A program made the position numbers and the translations under genes. The notes below the pieces were generated by a model. The model was not told the origin of the DNA. It was given only the letters and a program-made list of their open reading frames with translations, and did not search any database. A stretch of DNA of 64,000 nucleotides from Ruminococcus_C callidus (GTDB lineage: Bacteria; Bacillota; Clostridia; Oscillospirales; Ruminococcaceae), in assembly GCF_049562855.1 (NCBI RefSeq), contig NZ_CP186925.1:2728001-2792000 (forward strand). The letters are read 5' to 3'. Shown here in pieces: positions 22,404 through 30,770 of this stretch. The first letter of the stretch is position 1. Each line of letters starts with the position of its first letter.

Positions 22404-25400
22404 TTATTCCGTTTTCTCGAGTTCTTCCTGTTCCATTCGCAGCAGACGGGAAATACCGTCCTCCTGCATGGTGACACCGTAGAGTACGCTGGCTTCTTCC
22501 ATGGCACTCCGGCGGTGCGTCACCAGAATGAACTGGGTGGTATCTGTAAAGTTTTGCAGATACTGTGCATAGCGGCGGACGTTTCCCTCGTCCAGTGCCG
22601 CGTCGATCTCGTCCAGAATGCAGAACGGCGACGGCCGCAGCCGCAGAATGGCGAAGTAAATGGCGATCGCCACAAAGGACTGCTCCCCGCCAGAAAGCGA
22701 GATCAGATTCTTGATGACTTTTCCCGGCGGTGCGACCTTGATCTCAATGCCTGATTCCAGTACATGTTCCGGATCAGTCAGTTCCAGCCGTGCTTCTCCG
22801 CCGCCGAACAGGTCTTTGAAAATTTCCTGAAAGTTCCGGTCAATGACAGAAAAGCTTTCCGAAAAGATTCGCTGCATCTCCTCTGTCAGAGAGGTGATGA
22901 GGTCTTCCAGTTCCCGCTTGGCAGTTTCCGCGTCCTGCATCTGCTCCGACAGGAACTGATACCGCTTGGAAACCTCTGCATATTCCTCGATCGCCGCCAC
23001 GTTTACCGTGCCCAGCCCCCGAATCTGTGCTTTCAGGCTTTGCAGTTCCCGCTGTGCCGTCTGTAAATCTTCCAGCGGCTGTGCCTGTGCCTGTGCTTCG
23101 GAGAGGGAAAGTTCGTACTGCTCCAGCAACTGCCGGATCACGCCGTCATAATCGTTCTGCACGGAAATTTTCCGTTCCTCCAGCCGGCTGATCTCGCCGG
23201 AAAACCGCTCCCGCACGGCGTTGGTTTCCTGCAAACCACTTTGCAGTTCCCGAATCTGCTGCTCCTGTGCATCATGCACCTGCTGCCAGTGCCGGATCTC
23301 TGCCTGCCCGTCGGTACGGCTGTTCTGCATCTGTTCCAGCCTGGCTTGATTCTCGGTGATCTCCGTCTGCTTCTGACGGATCAGATCTTCCTGCACGGCA
23401 ATATCCTTGTCGATCTGCACCAGTTTTTCCGCCATGGAATCCTGCTGGTCGCTCTGCTGCTGCATTTCCTTCGTCAGCGTGTCCATGTCCTTTTCCAGTT
23501 CCATCATGCCGATCTTCAGCTGTGAACGGCGTTCTGCCAGCCTGGACTGCTCCTGTTCCAGAGCCGTCCGCTGGTCGGCTTCCTGTGACAGCATTTCCTG
23601 TCCCTTTTGAATCGCCTTTTCCACTTCTTCCGCTTCTTCTGCGGCGGCAGTGTGCCGGTCAACAGTTTCCTGCAAGCGTTCCTGCAACGCCGCCTGTTGT
23701 CCGGCAGCTTCTTCGGCACGCTCGGTGGTCTGTTTCCGGAGATACTGTTCCTTTTCCAGCTGTGCAGCTGCGGCAACCTGTTCAGATTCCGCCTGCCGGC
23801 ACTGCTGCTGCAACGCTTCCATTTGCTGCTGTAACTGTGCAGACTGCTGCTGTGCCTTTTGCAGGGCAGCAGAAGCCGCCTGTTCCTGCTGTTCCAGTTC
23901 CTGTATCTCGCCGGAAAGAGCCGTCAGCTCTGCCCGTCTGGTCAGCATGCCGCCGGCACGCATGGCAGAACCGCCGGTGAAAGAACCACCGGCATTGATG
24001 ACCTGCCCGTCCAGCGTGACGATACGGAACCGGTACTGATAAGCTTTCGCCAGAGCCGTCGCCGTGTCCAGATCCTCCGCCACGACGATTCGCCCCAGCA
24101 GAAACTGTACCACGCCGGAAAACCGTTCCTCATACCGCACCAGATTGCACGCCAGATCCACAAAGCCCTCGTGCTGTTCCAGACCGGTTTCGTGCAGCGT
24201 CTTTCCCCGCACGGAAGTCAGCGGCAGGAATGTGGCACGTCCGGCGTGTTTCTGCTGCAAAAAGCGGATCCACTGCTTAGCAGCGTTTTCGTTTTCCACG
24301 ATCAGATTCTGCATGGCACCGCCCAATGCGGTTTCCAGTGCCACGCCGTATTTCTGGTCGGTGGTAATCAGCTGTGCCACCGTGCCGAATACGCCGCGGG
24401 GCTTTCCGCCGTCTGCCCGCAGGACTGCCTTGACGCTGCCGCCAAAGCCCTCCATGTTTCGTTCCATATCCTGTAGCAGTCTTTGCCGCTGCCGTTTTTC
24501 CCGCAGGGCGAATGCCGCCTGTTCCTGTTGCTTCTTACCGGCTTCCAGTGCCTGCACTGCATGAGCGTAGCGTTTCTGAAAACCGTCCCGCTGGTTCTGC
24601 ACCTGTTGGAACTGTTCCTGTGCCTGCTGTGCCTGTTCTCTGGCGGCATCATACGCGGCATTCTGCTCCGTACATGCCTGTCGGAGTGCACTCTGCCGCA
24701 TGCCCTGTTCTGCCAATTGGGCTTTCAGTTCTTCCTGCTGTCCGGCAGCGGTCTGCTGCAAGACACGCAGTTCACTCTGCCGCACCAGCAGATTTTGCAA
24801 TACCTGATTTGCCTGTTCGTATTCCTGTCCCCGCCGTGCAGCCTGCTGTTTCAGGGCGTTCCAGTTCTGTTCGGTCTGTTCCGCCTCTACCTGGATCGCT
24901 TCCCGCTTCTGCCGCAGCTGCACCACCTGTTCAGACAGGGACTCCATGCGGTTTTCCATGCTGCGGGACTGCTGAGCCGTTTCCTGTTTCTGCTGCCGCA
25001 GGCTCTCCTGCATCTGCCGGCTGTGGAGAATGTCGTTTTCACAGACTGCCACCACAGATTTCAGCTGGGTGGTTTCTTCCTCTGCCTGCTGCATCTGCTG
25101 GCGAATTTCCTCCATTTTCAGCGTGCTTTCCTGCATACGCCGATAGCCGTCCTGCACCTGTGCATCTGTCCGCTGGATCTCCCGTTCGGCATTCTGGTAT
25201 TCCGCCTGTGCCTGTAACAAGCCGTCAGACAACCCCGTCAGCTTTTCCCGCAGAGCACCCAGCCGCCGCACCCAGAGGGAAACCTCCAGCTGTTTCTGTT
25301 TGCCTGCCAGTTCCACGTACTGTTTCGCCTTTTCCGCCTGCTTTCGCAGCGGTTCCACGCGGGATTCCAGTTCAGAAACAATATCCTGCAAACGCACCAG

Positions 25401-25964
25401 ATTTTCCTGTGCCGCGTCCAGCTTCCGCTGTGCCTCCTGTTTCTTATAGCGAAACTTGGAAACCCCCGCAGCCTCCTCGAAAATGTCCCGCCGGTCTGCA
25501 CTCTTGGCACTGACGATTTCTGCAATGCGTCCCTGTCCGATAATGGCATAGCCGTCACGGCCCATGCCGGTATCCATGAACAGTTCCGTCACGTCCTTCA
25601 GCCGGACGTTCTTGCCGTTGATGCGGTACTCACTGTCACCGCTGCGATACAGCTTTCGGGTAACACTGACTACAGCACCATAGGCTTCTCCCAACTCGCC
25701 GGCTTCGTTGCTGATCTCCAGCGTAACTGCCGCAAAGCCCATGGCCTTTCTGGTTTTTGTGCCGGAAAAAATAACGTCCTCCATCTTGTTGCCGCGGAGC
25801 GTCTTGGTGGACTGTTCCCCCAGCACCCAACGCACAGCGTCCCCGATATTGCTCTTGCCGCTGCCGTTCGGTCCCACCACGGCGGTCAGACCTTTGTCAA
25901 AGTGCAGCTTGATCTTGTCAGGGAACGACTTGAATCCCTGCAGTTCCAGGGAGCGTAGATACAT
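22404..25964 (-). CDS. smc: Chromosome segregation protein SMC
   Basis: Condensin ATPase, 1186 residues, full length. The N-terminal Walker A is AVVGPNGSGKSNIGDAV and the C-terminal signature/Walker B is LSGGEQSFVAIAIYFAILRLRPSPFCILDEIDAALDEGNV. Between them lie two long Gln/Glu-rich coiled coils around a hinge near residues 510-650 (EGFGGSVKAVLRADGG ... GTVAQLITTDQKYGVALETALGGAMQNLIV). The coiled coils are strikingly Gln-rich. The gene lies between a C39-like peptidase gene and ftsY. The stop codon coincides with a family A flank. Confidence 0.97.
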   Translation of the reverse strand: MYLRSLELQGFKSFPDKIKLHFDKGLTAVVGPNGSGKSNIGDAVRWVLGEQSTKTLRGNKMEDVIFSGTKTRKAMGFAAVTLEISNEAGELGEAYGAVVSVTRKLYRSGDSEYRINGKNVRLKDVTELFMDTGMGRDGYAIIGQGRIAEIVSAKSADRRDIFEEAAGVSKFRYKKQEAQRKLDAAQENLVRLQDIVSELESRVEPLRKQAEKAKQYVELAGKQKQLEVSLWVRRLGALREKLTGLSDGLLQAQAEYQNAEREIQRTDAQVQDGYRRMQESTLKMEEIRQQMQQAEEETTQLKSVVAVCENDILHSRQMQESLRQQKQETAQQSRSMENRMESLSEQVVQLRQKREAIQVEAEQTEQNWNALKQQAARRGQEYEQANQVLQNLLVRQSELRVLQQTAAGQQEELKAQLAEQGMRQSALRQACTEQNAAYDAAREQAQQAQEQFQQVQNQRDGFQKRYAHAVQALEAGKKQQEQAAFALREKRQRQRLLQDMERNMEGFGGSVKAVLRADGGKPRGVFGTVAQLITTDQKYGVALETALGGAMQNLIVENENAAKQWIRFLQQKHAGRATFLPLTSVRGKTLHETGLEQHEGFVDLACNLVRYEERFSGVVQFLLGRIVVAEDLDTATALAKAYQYRFRIVTLDGQVINAGGSFTGGSAMRAGGMLTRRAELTALSGEIQELEQQEQAASAALQKAQQQSAQLQQQMEALQQQCRQAESEQVAAAAQLEKEQYLRKQTTERAEEAAGQQAALQERLQETVDRHTAAAEEAEEVEKAIQKGQEMLSQEADQRTALEQEQSRLAERRSQLKIGMMELEKDMDTLTKEMQQQSDQQDSMAEKLVQIDKDIAVQEDLIRQKQTEITENQARLEQMQNSRTDGQAEIRHWQQVHDAQEQQIRELQSGLQETNAVRERFSGEISRLEERKISVQNDYDGVIRQLLEQYELSLSEAQAQAQPLEDLQTAQRELQSLKAQIRGLGTVNVAAIEEYAEVSKRYQFLSEQMQDAETAKRELEDLITSLTEEMQRIFSESFSVIDRNFQEIFKDLFGGGEARLELTDPEHVLESGIEIKVAPPGKVIKNLISLSGGEQSFVAIAIYFAILRLRPSPFCILDEIDAALDEGNVRRYAQYLQNFTDTTQFILVTHRRSAMEEASVLYGVTMQEDGISRLLRMEQEELEKTE

Positions 25965-26007
25965 GTTTGCATTTCACCTCTTTTTCCGGCGGCGTATCCC
26001 GCATTCT

Positions 26008-26649
26008 TTACGATTGCAGCACACGCACTGCATAGATTTTCCCGCCGAAGTCCGACAGCGGCACTGTCTGTTCTTTGGCTTGCAGCGGATCCATACAGAG
26101 ATATGTTCCGTCAGCACTGCCCACCAGCAGCACATAGTGATAGCTGCCGGACTTGGGCATCTTCACCCGTACAATGGGGTATCGTCCCGCTGCCAGTTCC
26201 TGATCCAGTTCGCCGTCCTGCAATTCCGCCGCGTCCTGTTTCCGGACAGAAACACCGGCAGTCTGTTCCAGCATCTCCCACAGAAGATTACCTGCACTGT
26301 CGTACACGCCATGTTCCGAAAAGAACTGATTCACCTCTCCGGCATCGGCATTTTCCGGCAGACCGTCCACAGAGATCTGCTGCATCTGCAACGCCGCTGC
26401 TACGCAGCAGGTCAGACAGCCGGAATCCGCCATGTGATAGACAGAATCGCCCAGCGTGTCCGTTTTCCATCGGTCATCTTTCTGCCGGAAAAAGACCACC
26501 TGTTCCGCCGCGTTTTCCTGTGCGGTTTCCACCACAGCAGGAGCTGCCCCGCGGTGCCGGTTCCAAAAAAATGCACCAGCTGCGGCACCCAGCAGCAAAA
26601 CCGCTGCCAGCACTGCCGCCAGACAACGTCTGGTATGTTTTGTCCTCAT
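26008..26649 (-). CDS. Membrane-anchored C39-like cysteine peptidase family protein
   Basis: 213 residues. One N-terminal membrane segment (CLAAVLAAVLLLGAAAGAFFW) puts the rest outside the cell. The body resembles peptidase_C39-like domains: VVFFRQKDDRWKTDTLGDSVYHMADSGCLTCCVAAALQMQQ carries the Gln and Cys of a papain-like active site, and GSYHYVLLVGSADGTYLCMDPL carries the His and Asp. Substrate unknown. The start overlaps the end of the upstream radical SAM gene by 4 bases. It separates that gene from smc. Confidence 0.8.
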   Translation of the reverse strand: MRTKHTRRCLAAVLAAVLLLGAAAGAFFWNRHRGAAPAVVETAQENAAEQVVFFRQKDDRWKTDTLGDSVYHMADSGCLTCCVAAALQMQQISVDGLPENADAGEVNQFFSEHGVYDSAGNLLWEMLEQTAGVSVRKQDAAELQDGELDQELAAGRYPIVRVKMPKSGSYHYVLLVGSADGTYLCMDPLQAKEQTVPLSDFGGKIYAVRVLQS

Positions 26650-27677
26650 CGTTGATTCCTTTCCGAAAAGATCTCATAGACCTGCTGCCCTGCCAGAAGC
26701 GTTCCCGCAGCAACGGCAGCATTTTCCCGTACACGAAGCGAAACGCCCTGCTCCGCCAGTGCCTTCCGGTTGCAACCGTGCTGCCCCAGCACCTTGCTCA
26801 TGGTACGGGGAGCCGTTTCCACAAAGAGTTCCGTTTTTCCACAGTCTGCTGCCGCCGCTTTCAGCTGCCGCAGATACAGACGGGATTCCGCCAGTTCTCC
26901 ATAGGCAGGGTGGAAATACCCCGCCAGCAGATGTTCCCGCAGGGACGGCGTATCATGCAGCCCCAGCCGGATCACCCGCACGCCGGCATGGTGACAGCGG
27001 CACAGGGCATCTGCACAATAGTCCAGCACTTCTTCCTGTGACAACTGCGGATAGCCGCCGCGGAAATAATACTCTGCCAGCTTGGTGCCCTCCAGCACTG
27101 CCGTGGGATAGATTCGCAGGGTTTCCGGCTGACACGCCAGAAGCTGTTCCAGCGTGTCATATTCGTCCTGCAATGTGCTGCTGTATAAGCCCACCATTTG
27201 CTGCAAACCAAGCGAAAAACCCCGTTCCCGCAGCATGGCACTTGCCTGCCGGACTGCCTGTGCATCGTGTCCCCGTTCATTCTGATACAGCACACGGTCA
27301 CACATGCTCTGTGCTCCCAGTTCCACCGCAGTGACATGATAGCGTTCCAGCCGTTCCAGAACTGCACTGTCTACCGCGTCCGGTCGGGTGGAAATGCGGA
27401 TACCGGAAAACATACCTTCTCCCAGAAACGGCTGTGCCGCCTCCAGCAGGGCGATCTGATACGCCGGTTCCACCGCTGTGAAGCTGCCGCCGAAAAAGGC
27501 GATCTCCGCCGATTCCAGCGACCCGCTGCGTTCCAGCATTGCCTGACAGGTCTGTGTCACCTCTTCCGGCGTGGGAGCCTGCACTGTGCCGCTGATCGTT
27601 CGCTGGTCGCAGAAGCTGCACTGGTGCGGACAGCCCCGATGGGGAATGAAGAACGCCAGTGTCTTATGCTGTGCCAT
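26646..27677 (-). CDS. Radical SAM protein, Elp3-like, without acetyltransferase domain
   Basis: 343 residues. The Elp3-type cluster motif is FIPHRGCPHQCSFCDQR at the N-terminus, followed by EIAFFGGSFTAV, ISTRPDAVDSAVLERL, VELGAQSMCDRVL and LGLQQMVGLYSSTLQDEYDTL. The C-terminal part has no visible GNAT acetyl-CoA site, so full Elp3 activity is not expected. Members of this group sit between rnc and smc in many Clostridia; the role is unknown and may be RNA-related. The start overlaps rnc by 14 bases. Confidence 0.88.
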   Translation of the reverse strand: MAQHKTLAFFIPHRGCPHQCSFCDQRTISGTVQAPTPEEVTQTCQAMLERSGSLESAEIAFFGGSFTAVEPAYQIALLEAAQPFLGEGMFSGIRISTRPDAVDSAVLERLERYHVTAVELGAQSMCDRVLYQNERGHDAQAVRQASAMLRERGFSLGLQQMVGLYSSTLQDEYDTLEQLLACQPETLRIYPTAVLEGTKLAEYYFRGGYPQLSQEEVLDYCADALCRCHHAGVRVIRLGLHDTPSLREHLLAGYFHPAYGELAESRLYLRQLKAAAADCGKTELFVETAPRTMSKVLGQHGCNRKALAEQGVSLRVRENAAVAAGTLLAGQQVYEIFSERNQR

Positions 27678-28377
27678 AGCCCATCAGGGACAGTGCTTCC
27701 TTGGCAGCCAGCTGTTCCGCAGCCTTTTTGCTGTGTCCCACGCCTTTGCCGATGACATTGGAATTCAGGCAGACAATCACTTCGAACGCCTTGTCATGAT
27801 CGGGACCGCATTCGCTGACAAGCAGATACTCCACCTTTTCCTCCGGATTCTTCTGCACGACTTCCTGTAGCCGTGTCTTATAGTCGTGGAAGCCGGCAGG
27901 CTGCTGTCTTTCTGCAACCGGATTCTTCGGAATAAAACGCATGATATGCCGCTTTGCCGCGTCCATGCCGCCGTCCAGAAAGATCGCCGCAATGACAGCT
28001 TCAAACGCGTCTGCCAGAATCGACGAACGGGAACGTCCGCCGGTGTGCTCCTCACCCTTGCCCAGCAGGAGGAATTCGCCCAGATGAATCTCTCTGGCGA
28101 ACACATGCAGTGCCTTTTCACATACCATTGAGGCACGGAGTTTGGTCAGCTCGCCCTCCGGCAGGTCGGGATACTTGTGAAACAGGAATTCCGAAACCAC
28201 AATCGACAGCACACTGTCCCCCAGAAATTCCAGACGCTCGTTGCTGTTGCGGGTCTTATGCTTTTCGTTGGCATAGGACGAGTGGGACAGTGCTTCCAGC
28301 AGCAGGTGCTTGTCCTTAAAGTGGTAATGGATATACGTTTCAAACCTTCCTAAATCTACATACTCTGTATGTTCCAT
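27664..28377 (-). CDS. rnc: Ribonuclease III
   Basis: Double-strand RNA endonuclease, 237 residues. The catalytic signature is SNERLEFLGDSVLSIVVSEFLF, with the second acidic cluster in SSILADAFEAVIAAIFLDGG. The C-terminal dsRNA-binding domain runs from DYKTRLQEVVQKNPEEKVEYLLVSECGPDH to GVGHSKKAAEQLAAKEAL. It follows plsX by 13 bases; acpP, which often lies between these genes, is absent here. Confidence 0.96.
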   Translation of the reverse strand: MEHTEYVDLGRFETYIHYHFKDKHLLLEALSHSSYANEKHKTRNSNERLEFLGDSVLSIVVSEFLFHKYPDLPEGELTKLRASMVCEKALHVFAREIHLGEFLLLGKGEEHTGGRSRSSILADAFEAVIAAIFLDGGMDAAKRHIMRFIPKNPVAERQQPAGFHDYKTRLQEVVQKNPEEKVEYLLVSECGPDHDKAFEVIVCLNSNVIGKGVGHSKKAAEQLAAKEALSLMGYGTA

Positions 28378-28390
28378 GATTGCTTTCCCT

Positions 28391-29389
28391 CTATTTCTTT
28401 ACCGGCTTTCCGGTATTTTCTGCAATGGTCTGTACCACATTTCCGGCAACGCAGTCCTTCGCCTGCCGGATCGCATTGAAAAATGCTGTGCCGTCGGAAC
28501 TACCGTGTGCCTTGATGACCGGCTTCTGTACGCCCAGCATCACTGCACCGCCTACGGCTTTGTAGTCCATTTTTTTGGTGAGTGCCTTGATCTTCGGCAG
28601 GATCAGCAGTGCCGCCAGCTTTCCGGCAACGCCTGCGAACAGGTTGCCTTTCATCTGGTGTGCCATAAACTTGCCCATGCCCTCGTACAGCTTCAGTGCC
28701 ACATTGCCGGTAAAGCCGTCTGTGACTACCACATCTGCTGCACCGGCAGGCAGTTCCCGTGCTTCGATATTGCCGATGAAATTCACCGGAGCCTGTGCCA
28801 GCTGGACATAGGATTCCAGTTCCAGTTCCCGTCCCTTGGTTTCCTCGGCTCCCACATTCAGCAGAGCCACGCGGGGCTTGTCCACGTGCATGACATTCTG
28901 CATATAGGCACTGCCCATGATCGCAAACTGCACCAGCATTTCCGGACGGCAGTCGTTATTGGCACCGCCGTCGATCAGCAGAAACGGTGTCGTTTCCGTG
29001 GGGAGCACCGGAGCCACTGCCGCACGCTTGATGCCGGCGATCCGCTTCACCAGAAATGTGGCTCCCACCAGCAGGGCACCGGTACTGCCGGCACAGACAA
29101 AGGCATCACCCTTGCCGTCGTGGAGTGCCTGCATGCCCACTGCCATGGAAGTATCCGCATGCTGTTTCAGCAGGGACGTGGGTTCTTCGTGAATGTCAAA
29201 CACTGCCGGAGCGTGCAGAATTTCCATGCCGTCCAGCGGCAGCCTGTTTTTCTCGGCACAGGCACGAATTTTCTGCTCGTCCCCCACCAGCGTCACAGTC
29301 ACGCCCAGTTCCTGCACCGCCCGTGCACCGCCGCGAATCACTTCCAGCGGGGCGTTGTCCCCGCCGAATGCGTCGATTAAAATATTCAA
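28391..29389 (-). CDS. plsX: Phosphate acyltransferase PlsX
   Basis: Makes acyl-phosphate from acyl-ACP for phospholipid synthesis. 332 residues beginning MNILIDAFGGDNAPLEVIRGG, with GMQALHDGKGDAFVCAGSTGALLVGATFLVKRI, FLLIDGGANNDCRPEMLVQFAIMGSAYM, RVALLNVGAEETKG and VVVTDGFTGNVALKLYEGMGKF. All are PlsX hallmarks. A family A element lies just upstream, between it and the trmFO stop. Confidence 0.96.
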   Translation of the reverse strand: MNILIDAFGGDNAPLEVIRGGARAVQELGVTVTLVGDEQKIRACAEKNRLPLDGMEILHAPAVFDIHEEPTSLLKQHADTSMAVGMQALHDGKGDAFVCAGSTGALLVGATFLVKRIAGIKRAAVAPVLPTETTPFLLIDGGANNDCRPEMLVQFAIMGSAYMQNVMHVDKPRVALLNVGAEETKGRELELESYVQLAQAPVNFIGNIEARELPAGAADVVVTDGFTGNVALKLYEGMGKFMAHQMKGNLFAGVAGKLAALLILPKIKALTKKMDYKAVGGAVMLGVQKPVIKAHGSSDGTAFFNAIRQAKDCVAGNVVQTIAENTGKPVKK

Positions 29390-29413
29390 AATTTATGATC
29401 TCCCTTATGTTAT

Positions 29414-29459
29414 GACAATACCGTGCAAAGCCGTCAGACAGGCTTTTTGCGGTATCGCC
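29414..29459. repeat. Family A short element (46 bp)
   Basis: Inverted repeat with arms GACAATACCGTGCAAAGCC and GGCTTTTTGCGGTATCGCC, flanked by TTAT at 29410-29413 and 29460-29463. The right TTAT encodes the TAA stop of trmFO on the minus strand. Hairpin shape means it may also act as terminator. Confidence 0.8.
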
Positions 29460-30770
29460 TTATTGTTCCGTGGTCTGCAGGTACTGTTCCAGTGCCGCCA
29501 TGCCTCGATCCGCGTATGCCTGATACTTTTCCTGTTTGCCACGGATTCGCTCCGGCAGATCCGGCAGAATGCCCATATTGGCACCCATCGGCTGGAAATT
29601 CTCCGTGGGAGCACTGCTGATGTATGCCGCCAGTGCTCCCATCATAGTTTCCCGCGGGAGGATCAACGGCGGCTTGCCCTGCAGCTGTCTTGCCAGGTTT
29701 TTTCCGGCAAGAATGCCGCTTGCCGCTGATTCCATGTAGCCCTCCACACCGGTCATCTGTCCGGCGAAGTACAGCCCGTCCTGCCCGCGGAAGTGATAGT
29801 CCGCATCTAGCAGGCGGGGACTGTCCAGAAATGAATTCCGGTGCATCACGCCATAGCGGTGAAATTCCGCATGCTCCAGTCCGGGGATCATGGAGAACAC
29901 CCGCTTCTGTTCCGGAAATTTCAGATTGGTCTGAAATCCCACCAGATTATACATGGTGCCCTCCTGATTTTCCCGCCGCAGCTGCACCACTGCCCACGGG
30001 CGGTGACCGGTGCGGGGGTCTGTCAGCCCCACCGGCTTCAGCGGTCCGAACCGCATGGTGTCCATGCCGCGGGAAGCCAGCACCTCAATGGGCATACAGC
30101 CCTCATACACCCGAAAGGCATCCTTGTCGCAGTCGTGCAGCGGTGCACGTTCTGCCCCGATCAGTGCCTGATAAAATTCCTCATACTCTGCCTTGTTCAT
30201 GGGACAGTTGATATAGTCTGCATCGCCTCTGCCATAGCGAGCCGCAAAGAACACTTTCTCCTTGTCCAGACTCTCAAAGCTGACGATCGGTGCAGCGGCA
30301 TCAAAGAAACTCAGCCGTGTGCCGCAGCGTTTTTCAATATCCGCCGCCAGTGCCCCCTCGGTGAGAGGTCCTGTGGCAACCACTGTGGGCGTATCCGGAA
30401 TTTCCGTGACCACAGCCGTTTCCAGCGTGATGTTGGGGTGATTCCGAATCGCTTCGGTGGCAAGGTCGGAGAACTGTTTCCGGTCTACCGCCAGTGCCCC
30501 GCCGGCAGCAACTGCCGACTTTCTGGCACACCGCATCAGCAGCGAGCCAAGACGAGTCATTTCCGCCTTGAGCAGTCCTGCCGCAGAATTCAGGCGGTCG
30601 GCTTTCAGCGAGTTGGAGCAGACCAGTTCCGCAAGCCCCTCATAGTGATGAGCCGGTGTATACTGCACCGGTTTCATCTCCAGAAGCCGCACGGAAAAGC
30701 CGGCTTCTGCCAGCTGCCACGCCGCTTCACAGCCTGCCAGTCCGCCGCCGATCACAGTCACTTCTGCCAT
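29460..30770 (-). CDS. trmFO: Folate-dependent tRNA m5U54 methyltransferase TrmFO
   Basis: FAD/methylene-THF enzyme that makes ribothymidine in the T-loop of tRNA. 436 residues. The N-terminal FAD fold is VIGGGLAGCEAAWQLAEAGFSVRLLEMKP, followed by AELVCSNSLKAD and SAAGLLKAEM. The C-terminal signature is FAGQMTGVEGYMESAASGILAGKNLAR. The ATG follows the topA stop with no gap (TAAATG), a common topA-trmFO coupling. Its stop codon falls within the TTAT flank of a repeat. Confidence 0.97.
   Translation of the reverse strand: MAEVTVIGGGLAGCEAAWQLAEAGFSVRLLEMKPVQYTPAHHYEGLAELVCSNSLKADRLNSAAGLLKAEMTRLGSLLMRCARKSAVAAGGALAVDRKQFSDLATEAIRNHPNITLETAVVTEIPDTPTVVATGPLTEGALAADIEKRCGTRLSFFDAAAPIVSFESLDKEKVFFAARYGRGDADYINCPMNKAEYEEFYQALIGAERAPLHDCDKDAFRVYEGCMPIEVLASRGMDTMRFGPLKPVGLTDPRTGHRPWAVVQLRRENQEGTMYNLVGFQTNLKFPEQKRVFSMIPGLEHAEFHRYGVMHRNSFLDSPRLLDADYHFRGQDGLYFAGQMTGVEGYMESAASGILAGKNLARQLQGKPPLILPRETMMGALAAYISSAPTENFQPMGANMGILPDLPERIRGKQEKYQAYADRGMAALEQYLQTTEQ

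Noticed and set aside
26646..27677. Complete Elp3 tRNA-modifying enzyme
   Set aside because: Radical SAM half is present, but no acetyltransferase domain is visible.
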